From positions 2,791,856 through 2,855,855 of the forward strand of contig OX638292.1 in assembly GCA_951812285.1 (NCBI GenBank): DNA of 64,000 bases, written 5' to 3'. Source of the DNA: an uncultured Dehalococcoidia bacterium (lineage in GTDB: Bacteria > Chloroflexota > Dehalococcoidia > Lucifugimonadales > UBA1127). Positions within the stretch are counted from its first letter, which is position 1. Each line of letters opens with the position of its first letter. Under the pieces are notes generated by a model. The model was given only the letters and a program-made list of their open reading frames with translations, was not told where the DNA came from and did no database searches. Shown here piece by piece: positions 16,823 to 26,206 of this stretch. Made by a program: the position numbers and the translations under genes.

Positions 16823-18471
16823 CAGAAGCCTCCTGCGCTTCGGTATCGGAACCGCTCGACCGCCGCGAACACGGCGCCCACCACCACCATCAGCACCGTG
16901 CTCATCGCCAGCGCGCGGCCGAGGTTCTCCGCGCCCGGCTGCGCGATCATGCGGTAGATGGCCACCGGCATCGTCGTCGACTCCGGGCGCACCAGCAGCA
17001 GCGACGCGCCGAACTCGCCGATCGACACGGCGAAGGCAAACGTTGCCCCTACGATGAGTGCCGGCATCAGGATGGGCAGCTCGACGTGGAAGAAGGCCCG
17101 CGCCTCCGACGCCCCCATGACGGACGCCGCCTCGCGGAGCTGCCGCGGCATCCCGCGCATCGCCGGCAGCACGCTGCGGATGACGAAGGGGTAGGCCACC
17201 AGCGTGTGCGCGATTACGAGAATGGCGGTGGTGGCACGCAGGTCGACAGGGTCCCGGTTGAAGGCGACCAGGAAGCCGAAGCCCATGATGACCGCCGAGA
17301 CGCCCAGCGGCATCATCAGCAGGGCGTCGGCGACGCTTGCGCCGCGACGGCCCGGGCGGCTGATGTAGTAGGCGGCCGCCGCGCCGACCGTCAGCGCGAT
17401 GGCCGTCGTCGCGACGGCGAAACGTAGCGAGTTCGAGATAATGGACGGCAGCGGCAGGTAGAAGATGTCGCCGCGGACGTTTTCAAAGAGGCTCCCGAAG
17501 TAGCGCAGCGAGTAGCCGTCGGCGGTGCTCAGGGCGCGCTCGACCAGCGCCAACAGCGGCGAGAGCACCAGCAGCAGCAGCGCGACCATCGCCGCCACGA
17601 GGAGCACGTCGCCCAGCCGCTTCGGTTTGCGGGCCGTCGCCTCCTGCGGCGCGAGGTTCAGCGGCGCCGAGGCGCTCTGCTGGAAGCGCGTGTACACCAG
17701 CAGGAAGAGGTAGGTGAACACCATCTGAATGATGGCCAGCGCCGACGCCAGCTCAAGGCGCAGCAGCTTGGCGGTCAACTCGTAGACCGAGACCTCGAGG
17801 GTGGCGAACTGCGGCCCGCCGAGGATGAGCACGACGCCGAAGGAGGTGAAGCAGAAGGCGAAGGTCAGCGCCGCCGCCGATGCGATCGCGGGCAGCAAGA
17901 CCGGCAGCGTGACGTGCCAGAAGGTGCGCACGCGCCCCGCGCCGAGCATCGCCGCGCTCTCCTCGAGCTGCGGCGCGACGTTGCTCCAGAACGCCGAGAC
18001 GATGCGCACGAAGATGGCGTAGTTGTAGAAGGCGTGAGCCAGCAGGATGATCCAGATGGAGTTGGACAGCCGGATGGGAGGGTCGTCGAAGCCGAAGACG
18101 GTCGTCAGCAGCGTGTTGGCGAGCCCCTCGCGGCCGAGGAGCGCGACGAACCCCATCGCGACGACGATGGTCGGCATGATGAAAGGAAGCGTCGACACGG
18201 CCTTGAGGACCGTCTTGCCGGGGAAGTCGTGGCGGGCGAAGAGGTAGGCGATGGGCAGCCCCACGGCCAGCGTCAGGGCGGTGGAGGCCGCCGCCTGCCA
18301 CGTCGTGAACCAGATGCGCCCGAGGTAGTACGAGTCGCTCAGCAGCGTGCCGAAGCCCGCGAAGGCGCCCTCACCCTGAATGAAGGCGCGCTCGAATATG
18401 GCCCCGAGGGGGTAGAGGAAGAAGACCGCCAGGTAGGCGAGCGGGGCAAGCAGCGCAAGCCGAGCGGTCAT
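16822..18471 (-). CDS. ABC transporter permease, two-domain (ThiP/FbpB-like)
   Basis: 549 residues with about twelve membrane helices in two homologous halves, each with an EAA-type loop for the ATPase (ESAAMLGAGRVRTF in the first, REAASVMGASEARAF in the second). This duplicated architecture is standard for ThiP and FbpB permeases. Lies 25 bases after the binding protein gene and overlaps the ATPase start. Confidence 0.87.
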   Translation of the reverse strand: MTARLALLAPLAYLAVFFLYPLGAIFERAFIQGEGAFAGFGTLLSDSYYLGRIWFTTWQAAASTALTLAVGLPIAYLFARHDFPGKTVLKAVSTLPFIMPTIVVAMGFVALLGREGLANTLLTTVFGFDDPPIRLSNSIWIILLAHAFYNYAIFVRIVSAFWSNVAPQLEESAAMLGAGRVRTFWHVTLPVLLPAIASAAALTFAFCFTSFGVVLILGGPQFATLEVSVYELTAKLLRLELASALAIIQMVFTYLFLLVYTRFQQSASAPLNLAPQEATARKPKRLGDVLLVAAMVALLLLVLSPLLALVERALSTADGYSLRYFGSLFENVRGDIFYLPLPSIISNSLRFAVATTAIALTVGAAAAYYISRPGRRGASVADALLMMPLGVSAVIMGFGFLVAFNRDPVDLRATTAILVIAHTLVAYPFVIRSVLPAMRGMPRQLREAASVMGASEARAFFHVELPILMPALIVGATFAFAVSIGEFGASLLLVRPESTTMPVAIYRMIAQPGAENLGRALAMSTVLMVVVGAVFAAVERFRYRSAGGF

Positions 18472-18496
18472 GGCCGCTTGCCCCGTTCAGCCGCCG

Positions 18497-19552
18497 CTAT
18501 CGCAGCATGACTTGCGTCCACGCCTCTATCCACGCCTCTCGCTTCTCGCCGATCTCGTCCGGCCCGATGTCCGCGGGCACCGCCGGCTCCTCCGCGAACC
18601 GCCAGAAGTCCGGCAGCGCCGCGTTCTCGTTCACAGGGTACACGAACATCTTGTCCGGGAAGTCCTCCTGGAACTGCAACTCCAGCGCAAAGTCGATGAA
18701 TTTTCGGGCGAGTTTGGGGCTGTCCGCCCCCTCCAGGACGCCCATGCCCTCGATCTGCAGGAAGACGGAGCGGTCGAAGAGAATGTTGCCCGTGGGGGCG
18801 TCGTCCAGCGGGGTCTCGGAGAAGAAGAACTCCGCCGCCGGACTGGTGGCGTAGCTGACGACCAGAGGCTGGTCCCCGCCGTACTTGGTGAAGTTGGTGT
18901 AGTAGGCGTCGCTCCAGCCGTCGGTGATGGCGACGTCGTTGGCGCGGAGGTCTGCCCAGAAGTCGAGGTAGTCGTAGTCATCGTCCTCGCCGAAGTAGGA
19001 GATGGAGGCGATGAGGAAGGCGAGGCCGGGCGACGACGTCGCCGGGTTCTCGACCACCAGCTTGCCGCGCCAGCCCTCCTGGGTCAACTCCTCCAGCGAG
19101 GTGGGCGGGTGCAGCCCGTTCTCCTCCAGGTACGCCTTGTCGTAGTTGAGGTTGACGTAGCCGTAGTCGATGGGCGTCACGCGGTTGGAGGGGTCCATGC
19201 GGAACTGCTCCGGCACGAACTCAAGGTTCGGCGACTCGTACTCCTGGAAGATGCCCTCGTCAAGCGCGCGGCCGAGGTAGGTGTTGTCGACGCCGTAGAA
19301 GAGGTCGGCCGAGGGGTTGCCCTTCTCGAGGATGGCGCGGTTGAGTGCGAGGCCGGTGTCGCCGGCGGGCAGCAGGACGACGGTTGCGTCGTTCGCCGCC
19401 TCGAAGGCCGCGATGACGTCCTCGCCGATGTTGAAGCTGTCGTGGCTCATGATGACGAGCTCGTTGTTCTCGTCCACCAGCTCCTCGTCGCACGCGGCGA
19501 GGGCCCCGAGCGAGAACAGCGCGAGCGCCAGGACCGTCAGTCGAATAGCCAT
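18497..19552 (-). CDS. thiB: Thiamine-type ABC transporter substrate-binding lipoprotein
   Basis: 351 residues from ATG 19552, chosen because GGAGGAG is 5 bases upstream; ATG 19558 abuts the ribosome site. Lipobox LAAC near residue 20. The mature protein has the ThiB/iron-type periplasmic fold with VIMSHDSFN near its N-terminus, ADLFYGVDNTYLGRALDEG, and TPIDYGYVNLNYD. First gene after a TPP riboswitch and terminator, hence thiamine or thiamine phosphate uptake; direct ligand evidence is absent. Confidence 0.85.
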   Translation of the reverse strand: MAIRLTVLALALFSLGALAACDEELVDENNELVIMSHDSFNIGEDVIAAFEAANDATVVLLPAGDTGLALNRAILEKGNPSADLFYGVDNTYLGRALDEGIFQEYESPNLEFVPEQFRMDPSNRVTPIDYGYVNLNYDKAYLEENGLHPPTSLEELTQEGWRGKLVVENPATSSPGLAFLIASISYFGEDDDYDYLDFWADLRANDVAITDGWSDAYYTNFTKYGGDQPLVVSYATSPAAEFFFSETPLDDAPTGNILFDRSVFLQIEGMGVLEGADSPKLARKFIDFALELQFQEDFPDKMFVYPVNENAALPDFWRFAEEPAVPADIGPDEIGEKREAWIEAWTQVMLR

Positions 19553-19596
19553 TGCCATCTCCTCCCGCCCCAGTTTGTGCTTTCAGGCGTGAGCCC

Positions 19597-19627
19597 AGAA
19601 AACAAGAAAACCGCCCTGATTGGGCGG
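19597..19627 (-). terminator. Intrinsic terminator serving as riboswitch expression platform
   Basis: On the minus strand CCGCCC-AATCA-GGGCGG is followed by TTTTCTTGTTTT. It sits between the TPP aptamer and thiB, so TPP binding probably favours termination. Confidence 0.82.
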
Positions 19628-19642
19628 CATTTTGTAAGCAGA

Positions 19643-19742
19643 AGGGTCACGTCCCTACGCTGGCATTACCCAGATCAGGTTCTCGGGGTCGTCCCAAGCA
19701 AACGGGACCTCTCAGCCTGGCCTATCCAAGCTCCCCCCGGGG
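19643..19742 (-). promoter_or_regulatory. TPP riboswitch (THI element)
   Basis: Minus strand shows the conserved core CTGAGAGG near the 5' side, then ACCCCGAGAACCTGATCTGG and GGTAATGCCAGCGTAGGGA, the near-invariant TPP aptamer motifs. It precedes a terminator and the thiBPQ-type operon, giving feedback control of thiamine uptake. Confidence 0.95.
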
Positions 19743-19764
19743 CGTATGCAGTTGTTAGGGCACG

Positions 19765-19793
19765 AGCGTACAGCGCGGGGAGGGGTGTGTCAA
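19765..19793 (-). promoter_or_regulatory. Promoter of the TPP-controlled transporter operon
   Basis: Minus-strand TTGACA (19793-19788) and TACGCT (19770-19765) with a 17-base spacer, starting transcription about 15 bases before the aptamer. Confidence 0.68.
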
Positions 19794-19868
19794 TGGGGGG
19801 TCTTTTACGCCGCGAGAGCGGTCAGGCGCGCTCCTGAAGCAGGGGAGCCTCATAGAGGCCGCCCGGCA

Positions 19869-22106
19869 TCAGCAGTACGGCAGACCGCCCAGGTCGGACA
19901 TGTCCGGTTCAAGGAGGTGTTGCAGTTCGACGGGAATGCAGCCGGTCAGTTGGTTGCCCTGGAGCCGCAGCAGGGTAAGGTTCTCAAGGTTGGCCAACTC
20001 TTCCGGGATCTCACCGCTCAGTTGGTTGTCCTGGAGCTGGAGCTGCGTGAGGTTGGTGAGGTTGCCCAGCGCTCTCGGCAAGGGCCCGGTGAGCTGGTTC
20101 CCGTGGAGGTACAGGTGCGTCAGTTTGGTCAGGTTACCGACCGCCGCGGGTATCTGCCCACGTAGCTGGTTGTCGCTGAGGACCAGGATAAAGAGATCGG
20201 GCAGGCGCCAGATCTCGTCCGGTATCTCGCCGCTGAACTGGTTGTTGGCCAGGTTCAGAGCCTGCAGTGCCGAGAGACCGCCCAATACCGACGGTATCTC
20301 ACCGCTCAACTGGTTCACGGCGAGGTTCAGCCAGTCCAGATTGGCGAGACTCGACCACTCCGCTGGCACAGTGCCGGTCAGATTGTTTCCGGCGAAGTCC
20401 AGCCGGTCCACGTAGGTCAGGTCGGCCAACCCGGGAGGGAGCTCCCCGCTCAAGCCGTTCCTCTGGAGATTCAACGCCTGAACTTCGCCCAGGATATGGG
20501 TGGTGACGCCGTACCACTCGCTCACCGGCCTGTCGCTGAGCCAGTTGTCGTTGTTCGTCCAATTGGGACCGTCCGTTGCGTTGTAAAGGGCGACCAGCGC
20601 CGTTCGCTCCAGGCTCAACTGGGTAACCGGTGTGGGCAGTGGGGTGTTCGTCGGCGTGGGCGTGGGTGTCGGCGGCGCGCCGCAAATGCCGATCTCCCCG
20701 AAGTCTGAGCGGGCCGCTTCCAGCTGGTCTTCCAGGGCTTCCGGTATGCACCCCGTCAGTCCGTTCTCCGCCAGCTTCAGGACCCTGAGCAAGGGGAGAC
20801 TGCTCAAGACCTGTGGGACATCCCCGGTCAGGTTGTTGTAGCCAATGTCCAGCTCCATCAACAATTCAAGGTTGCCGAATTCTTGAGGGATTGATCCGCT
20901 CAACAGGTTGCTGCTGAGTCTAAGCGTTCTCAGGTTATAGAGATTGCCCAGCTCTCGCGGTATCTCGCCACTCAATCGGTTGCCATTCAGAATTATCTGT
21001 CGCAGGTTGACGAGGTTCCCCAACTCCGGCGGCAACGGACCGGACAACCGGTTGGCGGAGAGGTTGATAAACGCGATATTCGCAAAGTTGCCTAGCTCTG
21101 AAGGCAACTCGCCGCTCAGGCCGTTGTTTGCGAGAGACAGCTCGGCAACGCGGCCATTGTCGTCGGTGTCGACGCCCCTCCACTCGCCGATGGGCTGGTC
21201 GCTCAGCCAGTTCTCGCTGTTCGACCAGTTGGGGCCGTCCGTCGCATTGTAGAGTGCGATGAGGGCCTCGCGGTCCGTCTCGACGGAGGTATGGGGAAGG
21301 ATGGCCACGGGCGTGGGGTTGTCCACGAGTATGGGCCGAGGCGCCGGGGTCGGGACCGCGATGTCGTCGCAGACCAGCAGACCCCTAGTTGCCACCGCGT
21401 CTTGCACGGCGGCGGGTACGCACCAATCGGATGGGTTATTGCCAAGGCTGATGGTTGCATTGGTAAGGGTCCATAGTTCCGGCGGTATCTCTCCGCTCAA
21501 TTCGTTATAGCTGAGAACTAGCCGGTTCAAGTTGGAGAGCTGGCCCAACTCCGGCGGTATCTCTCCACTCAATGCGTTGTCACTGAGGTCCAGAGTTGTC
21601 AGCGAAGCGAGTTGGCCCAATTCCTGGGGGATCTTACCGCTCAACCGGTTCTGGCGGAGGTCCAAATGCAACAGGTTGGCAAGGTTACCCAACTCTCCCG
21701 GAACATCCCCGCTCAGCTGGTTCTGGGAAAGGTCCAGTCTTTCCAGTTCGACAAGGTCCCCAATCTCGGGGGGAAGCTCCCCGCTCAGGCCCGCACTTTG
21801 GAACCTCAGAGCCGTTACGCGACCGTTGTCGTCAGTGGTGACGTGTGCCCATTCCCCGATGGGAACGTCGCTCAACCAGTTTGTGTTGTTGCGCCAATTT
21901 GGGCCATCCGTGGCGTTGTAGAGGGCAATCAGCGCTTCCCGGTCCGTGGCGGACGTCGACGTATCCTCAACCGCGGGCGTGGGTGCGTCCGTCCCGGCGG
22001 CAGGGATGACAACTGTGCCGTCCGCGTCGCAGGCAGAAAGGAGCGCAGCGAGAGCTAGCGTCAGGAGGACGCCGGTAACGAAACGCTCCTGTAATGAGCG
22101 GAGCAT
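19869..22106 (-). CDS. Plant-type LRR lipoprotein with three tandem modules
   Basis: 745 residues from ATG 22106 (GGAGATTCTCG upstream). Signal and lipobox LSAC. Three modules each begin with a cap like DREALIALYNATDGPNW followed by a WLSDxPIGEW block and six to eight 24-residue LRRs of the plant form NxLSGEIPxELGxL; caps also end with Cys-containing blades (LTGCIPEALED, LTGCIPVELQH). Modules are joined by Thr/Pro-rich linkers (TPTPTPTNTPLPTP). Likely a surface-anchored binding protein; ligand unknown. Base composition is lower in GC than neighbours. Confidence 0.85.
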   Translation of the reverse strand: MLRSLQERFVTGVLLTLALAALLSACDADGTVVIPAAGTDAPTPAVEDTSTSATDREALIALYNATDGPNWRNNTNWLSDVPIGEWAHVTTDDNGRVTALRFQSAGLSGELPPEIGDLVELERLDLSQNQLSGDVPGELGNLANLLHLDLRQNRLSGKIPQELGQLASLTTLDLSDNALSGEIPPELGQLSNLNRLVLSYNELSGEIPPELWTLTNATISLGNNPSDWCVPAAVQDAVATRGLLVCDDIAVPTPAPRPILVDNPTPVAILPHTSVETDREALIALYNATDGPNWSNSENWLSDQPIGEWRGVDTDDNGRVAELSLANNGLSGELPSELGNFANIAFINLSANRLSGPLPPELGNLVNLRQIILNGNRLSGEIPRELGNLYNLRTLRLSSNLLSGSIPQEFGNLELLMELDIGYNNLTGDVPQVLSSLPLLRVLKLAENGLTGCIPEALEDQLEAARSDFGEIGICGAPPTPTPTPTNTPLPTPVTQLSLERTALVALYNATDGPNWTNNDNWLSDRPVSEWYGVTTHILGEVQALNLQRNGLSGELPPGLADLTYVDRLDFAGNNLTGTVPAEWSSLANLDWLNLAVNQLSGEIPSVLGGLSALQALNLANNQFSGEIPDEIWRLPDLFILVLSDNQLRGQIPAAVGNLTKLTHLYLHGNQLTGPLPRALGNLTNLTQLQLQDNQLSGEIPEELANLENLTLLRLQGNQLTGCIPVELQHLLEPDMSDLGGLPYC

Positions 22107-22309
22107 CGAGAATCTCCAAGCCTCGCGTGGAAGGGCCGGGCGTTCGGGCAATATTGGAATCAACTAAGGCCGTTGTCAAATCGACGAATGCTGCGGCGGT
22201 GGTCGCATCATGTGACATCTCATTCCTCGGTCACTCTCCCCACCACAACCCCGCTCCGCAGTGGTACCATGCGCCCTGTCAACCGCAGCCATCAATCAGG
22301 GGGGCCGAC

Positions 22310-23482
22310 ATGCCGTTTCACCTGACTCGGGAACGCGCTCAACTGGCGACGTTTGCCGCCGTGCTGCTTCTGGCGCTTGCCCTGGTTTACGTGCTGGGTT
22401 CCGTGCTGCTGCCGCTGGGCCTCAGCATCGTTATCGCCTACGTGCTGCTCCCCGTGGCCCGGTTCATCGAGCAGCGGCTGCCCTGGCGGCACGGCCGTCC
22501 CGGCCTCGCGCGGACCTCCGCCGTCGGGATAATCTACCTCGCGGCCCTGGGCGTCCTCGCGGCCGTCCTCCTCGCCGTCATTCCCGCGACGGTCGATCAG
22601 GGGCGGCAGTTCGCCGAGGACTTCCCCGAGTTCCTCCAGGACGCCCGCGTGACGATCGAGGGCTGGGTCGACGAATACGTTGACCTCATCTCCCCGGATG
22701 TGAGAGACCAGATAGAAGAGGCGCTGCAGGATGTTGGGGACATCGTCGGCAGCGCTGCCTGGAGCGTGGTCGAGCAGACCTTTGGCATCATCACCGGCTC
22801 ATTTGCCCTAGTCCTCGCGCTGGCGACCGCCCCCGTGCTGGTCTTCTACCTGATGAAGGACGGCGGAGCCATCTTGCAGTCCTTGCGTGCGCCCTTTCCC
22901 GCCACCATGCACCCCTACATTCGAGACCTATTCGACATGGCGGACCGCACGCTGGGCGGCTACATCCGGGGGCAGCTCACCCTTGGCGTGGTCGTCGGCG
23001 TCATCGTGACCATTGGGCTGCTGGCGCTGGACGTCCCGTTTGCTGTGGTGCTGGGCGTCGTCGCGGGCCTCACCGAGCTCGTGCCGATCATCGGCCCATG
23101 GATCGGCGGCGCGGTTGGGGTCCTCGTGACCCTCGCGACGGAGCCGGACAAGCTGCTGTGGGTCATCCTGCTCTACCTGATCGTCCAACTGCTGGAGAAC
23201 ACCCTGCTGGTCCCGCGGATTCAGGCCGAAACGCTGAACCTGCATCCCGTGGCCGTCATTCTCGTCATCACGATCGGCAGCCAATTCTTCGGCCTGTGGG
23301 GCGTCATCCTCGGCCCGCCGCTGACCGCCCTTGGCCGTGATGTCATCGTCTACTTCTGCCGGCAATGGAACGCCGCGCCGCAGGCCGATGCGCCGCTGCT
23401 GGACGCAACCGGCGTCCTCGTCTCGCTTGAGGACGCTTCCGATGAAGCCGAGACAGCCGGTGACGACGCGGGAAAGGACTAG
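22310..23482 (+). CDS. AI-2E/PerM family membrane protein
   Basis: 390 residues from ATG 22310, AGGGGGG upstream. Eight or so helices with the family stretches LSIVIAYVLLPVARFIEQRL at the N-terminus, an extracytoplasmic helical insert (about 90-160), and VPIIGPWIGGAVGVLVTL and NTLLVPRIQAETLNLHPV toward the C-terminus. Family members include exporters of autoinducer-2 and Na+/H+ antiporters; substrate not inferable. Stands just before mutL. Confidence 0.85.
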   Translation: MPFHLTRERAQLATFAAVLLLALALVYVLGSVLLPLGLSIVIAYVLLPVARFIEQRLPWRHGRPGLARTSAVGIIYLAALGVLAAVLLAVIPATVDQGRQFAEDFPEFLQDARVTIEGWVDEYVDLISPDVRDQIEEALQDVGDIVGSAAWSVVEQTFGIITGSFALVLALATAPVLVFYLMKDGGAILQSLRAPFPATMHPYIRDLFDMADRTLGGYIRGQLTLGVVVGVIVTIGLLALDVPFAVVLGVVAGLTELVPIIGPWIGGAVGVLVTLATEPDKLLWVILLYLIVQLLENTLLVPRIQAETLNLHPVAVILVITIGSQFFGLWGVILGPPLTALGRDVIVYFCRQWNAAPQADAPLLDATGVLVSLEDASDEAETAGDDAGKD

Positions 23483-23529
23483 CGCTTCGCACAGGCAACC
23501 CGCCCTCCCCGCGATGGTACACTGACGCC

Positions 23530-25332
23530 ATGCCCATCCGAGTGCTGCCCCACGAGGTCGCCGCGCGCATCGCGGCGGGCGAGGTCGTCGAGCGGCCCGC
23601 CTCCGCCGTCAAGGAGCTCGTCGAGAACGCACTTGACGCCGGCGCGACCTCCGTGCGCGTCGAGGTGCAAGCGGGCGGGCTTGGCGGCGTGCGCGTCGTC
23701 GACAACGGCTGCGGCATCCCGGCCGCCGACGTGGCCAGCCTCTTCCAGCGCCATGCCACCAGCAAACTCACTGCCGCCGAGGACCTGCAGAGCATCGAGA
23801 CCCTCGGCTTCCGCGGCGAGGCCCTCTACTCGCTGGCCGCCGTGGCCGAGGTGTCGGTGCTGACGCGGACGCCGGACTCGGACGCCGCAACCTACGTCGA
23901 GGCCGCGAACGGGCGCATCCTGCGGCAGGAGCCGCGCGGCGGGCCCGTTGGCACAACCGTGTCCGTCGAGAACCTCTTTGACCAAGTGCCGGCGCGGAAG
24001 AAATTCCTGCGCTCGCCGCGCTCGGAGCTGAGCCGCGTCAACGGCGTCATGACCAACTACGCCCTCTCCTACCCCGGCGTGCGCTTCACCCTCGTCGCCG
24101 ACGGCCGGACTGCCTTCACGTCGCCGGGCGGCGGAGGGCTGCGCGAGGCGGCGTCGGCCGTCTACGGCCGCGAGGCCGCGCAGGCCTTCCTTGAGGTCGA
24201 CGCGCCCGCTGCGAACGACATCGGCGTGGCGGGCCTCGTCAGCCCGCCGGAATCGACACGCGCGAACCGCAGCGGCATCACCCTCTTCGTGAACCGCCGG
24301 CCCGTGCAGCACCGCTCGCTCACCTACGCCGTCACCGAGGCTCACCGCGGCATTCTGCCCGCCGACCGCTTCCCCGTCGCCGTGCTGCTGCTCGACGTGC
24401 CGCCGCAGGACGTCGACGTGAACGTGCACCCGACGAAGGCGGAGGTGCGCTTCCGCCGCGAGGGCGACGTGTTCAGCGCGCTGCAGAAGGCCGTGCGCGA
24501 GACGGTCATCGCCGTCGCGCCGGTGCCGGAGATCGTGTCCGGCACAGTGGGCGCGCCGACAGCGTTTGGGCGTCTAACTACCGCGCCCCGTGAACCCGAG
24601 GCGTCGCCGTGGGCGCCGGAAGCGCCCCCTCAGGCGCAGTTCGGTCTGCCGAGCATGCCGGAGGCGGACGCGCCGTCGACCGTCACGCTCATGCCGGACG
24701 CCGGGTCAGATGCGCCTCCGCCGCCGCGGCAGGAGCATGCGCCGGTCTCGATGATGCAGGCGCTGCCCGCGCTGCGGGTGCTGGGGCAGACGCAGGAGAC
24801 GTACATCGTCGCGGAGGGCCCCGACGGCCTCTACCTCATCGACCAGCACGCGGCCCACGAGTGCGTCGTCTACGAGCGGTTGCGGAGCGCCGCCGTCCGC
24901 GCCGCGCCGGAGGTGCAGGGGCTGCTGGAGCCGGCCGCCGTCGCGCTCTCGCCGGCGCACGAGGAGACGGTGCACGACCACCCGGACCTGCTGGCGCAGT
25001 ACGGTTGGCTGCTTGAGCCCTTCGGCGACCGTACGTGCCTGCTCCGGGGCGTGCCCGCCGTGCTCGCGACCCGCGACCCGGCGAAGGCGTTCCTCGACAT
25101 GCTGGAGGCCGCCGCGGCCGCCGCCGAGTTCTCGACGTGGGAGGACCGCATCTCCGCCACGGTCGCCTGCCACGGCTCGGTGCGTGCCGGGCAGACGCTC
25201 AACCGCGAGGAGATGGTCGAGCTCGTGCGCCTCCTCGAACGCACGCAGCAGCCGCACACCTGCCCCCACGGCCGCCCGACGATGCTGCACCTCAGCGCCA
25301 ACAACCTGGAACGCGAGTTTGGAAGAAGGTAG
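23530..25332 (+). CDS. mutL: DNA mismatch repair protein MutL
   Basis: 600 residues. N-terminal GHKL ATPase with IAAGEVVERPASAVKELVEN, DNGCGI, RHATSK and GFRGEAL. The C-terminal domain has DQHAAHECVVYE (about residue 437), the metal-binding endonuclease motif, plus CPHGRP near the end, so this is the nicking type of MutL rather than the E. coli type. Long acidic/proline linker between. A TACACT box lies 6 bases before the ATG and no Shine-Dalgarno is seen, suggesting a leaderless message. Confidence 0.95.
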   Translation: MPIRVLPHEVAARIAAGEVVERPASAVKELVENALDAGATSVRVEVQAGGLGGVRVVDNGCGIPAADVASLFQRHATSKLTAAEDLQSIETLGFRGEALYSLAAVAEVSVLTRTPDSDAATYVEAANGRILRQEPRGGPVGTTVSVENLFDQVPARKKFLRSPRSELSRVNGVMTNYALSYPGVRFTLVADGRTAFTSPGGGGLREAASAVYGREAAQAFLEVDAPAANDIGVAGLVSPPESTRANRSGITLFVNRRPVQHRSLTYAVTEAHRGILPADRFPVAVLLLDVPPQDVDVNVHPTKAEVRFRREGDVFSALQKAVRETVIAVAPVPEIVSGTVGAPTAFGRLTTAPREPEASPWAPEAPPQAQFGLPSMPEADAPSTVTLMPDAGSDAPPPPRQEHAPVSMMQALPALRVLGQTQETYIVAEGPDGLYLIDQHAAHECVVYERLRSAAVRAAPEVQGLLEPAAVALSPAHEETVHDHPDLLAQYGWLLEPFGDRTCLLRGVPAVLATRDPAKAFLDMLEAAAAAAEFSTWEDRISATVACHGSVRAGQTLNREEMVELVRLLERTQQPHTCPHGRPTMLHLSANNLEREFGRR

Positions 25333-25339
25333 ACACCGC

Positions 25340-26203
25340 ATGCGATCGATTCATCGAGTCCTCTTGCCGGTCCTAGCGGTCTCGGCAGCCGCGCTCCTGG
25401 CTGGTGGTGTCTCGTACGCGTCCCCGACCGCCCTCGCGCAAGGGGCGAGTGTCGCCGCGTTCACGTACCTGTTCGACAGCGATGCCGAGGGGTGGACGGC
25501 GGGCTTCGCCGACCTGCCCGTTGACCATGACCAGCAGACTTTCGAGCTCGATTCGGGTCACCGGGCGCTGCCGGACGGGCTCCACCAGAGCAGCGGCATG
25601 TTCATGCAGGGCCACAACCGCAGCGCTGACCTATTCATGTACCTGAAGCGGCAGGTGGACGGCCTGCAGCCGAATACCACCTATGACGTGTCGGTGACTA
25701 TTGACCTGGCAACCAATGTTCAGGCCGGTCTCTTTGGAATCGGAGGCGCGCCGGGCGAGAGCGTCTTCGTCAAGGCGGGCGCGTCGACAGTCGAGCCGAC
25801 GGCGGCGGAGGGCGACAACCGCCACCTGCGCATGAACATCGACAAGGGGAACCAGAGTCAGGGCGGCGCCGACATGGTGGTCATCGGCAACGTCGCGCAC
25901 AGCGAGGTTACGGGCAGGGAGCACCGTCTCAAGACCCTGGACAACGAGGGACAGCCCCTCAGCGTCGAATCGGACGGCAGCGGCCGCGTGTGGCTCATCG
26001 TGGGTACGGACTCCGGCTTCGAGGGACTGACTGCCATCTACTACGCGCGCATCGCCTACACGCTGACCGGCCCCGAGCCGGCGCCCGCTACCGGCGGCGC
26101 ATCGCTCCCCGGGTGGGCGATGGCCTACGTGGTGGCGATCGGCGCGGTTGTGACCGCAATAGGCGTGGTCCTGCTGGTGCGCAGCCGGCGCAGGCGGGCG
26201 TAG
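25340..26203 (+). CDS. Exported protein with C-terminal membrane anchor, unknown
   Basis: 287 residues from ATG 25340 (AGAAGG upstream), 7 bases after mutL. N-terminal signal peptide ends near ASPTALAQG. The body contains a beta-rich domain (TYLFDSDAEGWTAGFADLP, PNTTYDVSVTIDLATN) reminiscent of carbohydrate-binding jelly rolls. C-terminus is a single hydrophobic helix followed by RSRRRRA, so the protein is held in the membrane facing outward. No family recognised. Confidence 0.68.
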   Translation: MRSIHRVLLPVLAVSAAALLAGGVSYASPTALAQGASVAAFTYLFDSDAEGWTAGFADLPVDHDQQTFELDSGHRALPDGLHQSSGMFMQGHNRSADLFMYLKRQVDGLQPNTTYDVSVTIDLATNVQAGLFGIGGAPGESVFVKAGASTVEPTAAEGDNRHLRMNIDKGNQSQGGADMVVIGNVAHSEVTGREHRLKTLDNEGQPLSVESDGSGRVWLIVGTDSGFEGLTAIYYARIAYTLTGPEPAPATGGASLPGWAMAYVVAIGAVVTAIGVVLLVRSRRRRA

Positions 26204-26206
26204 CCT

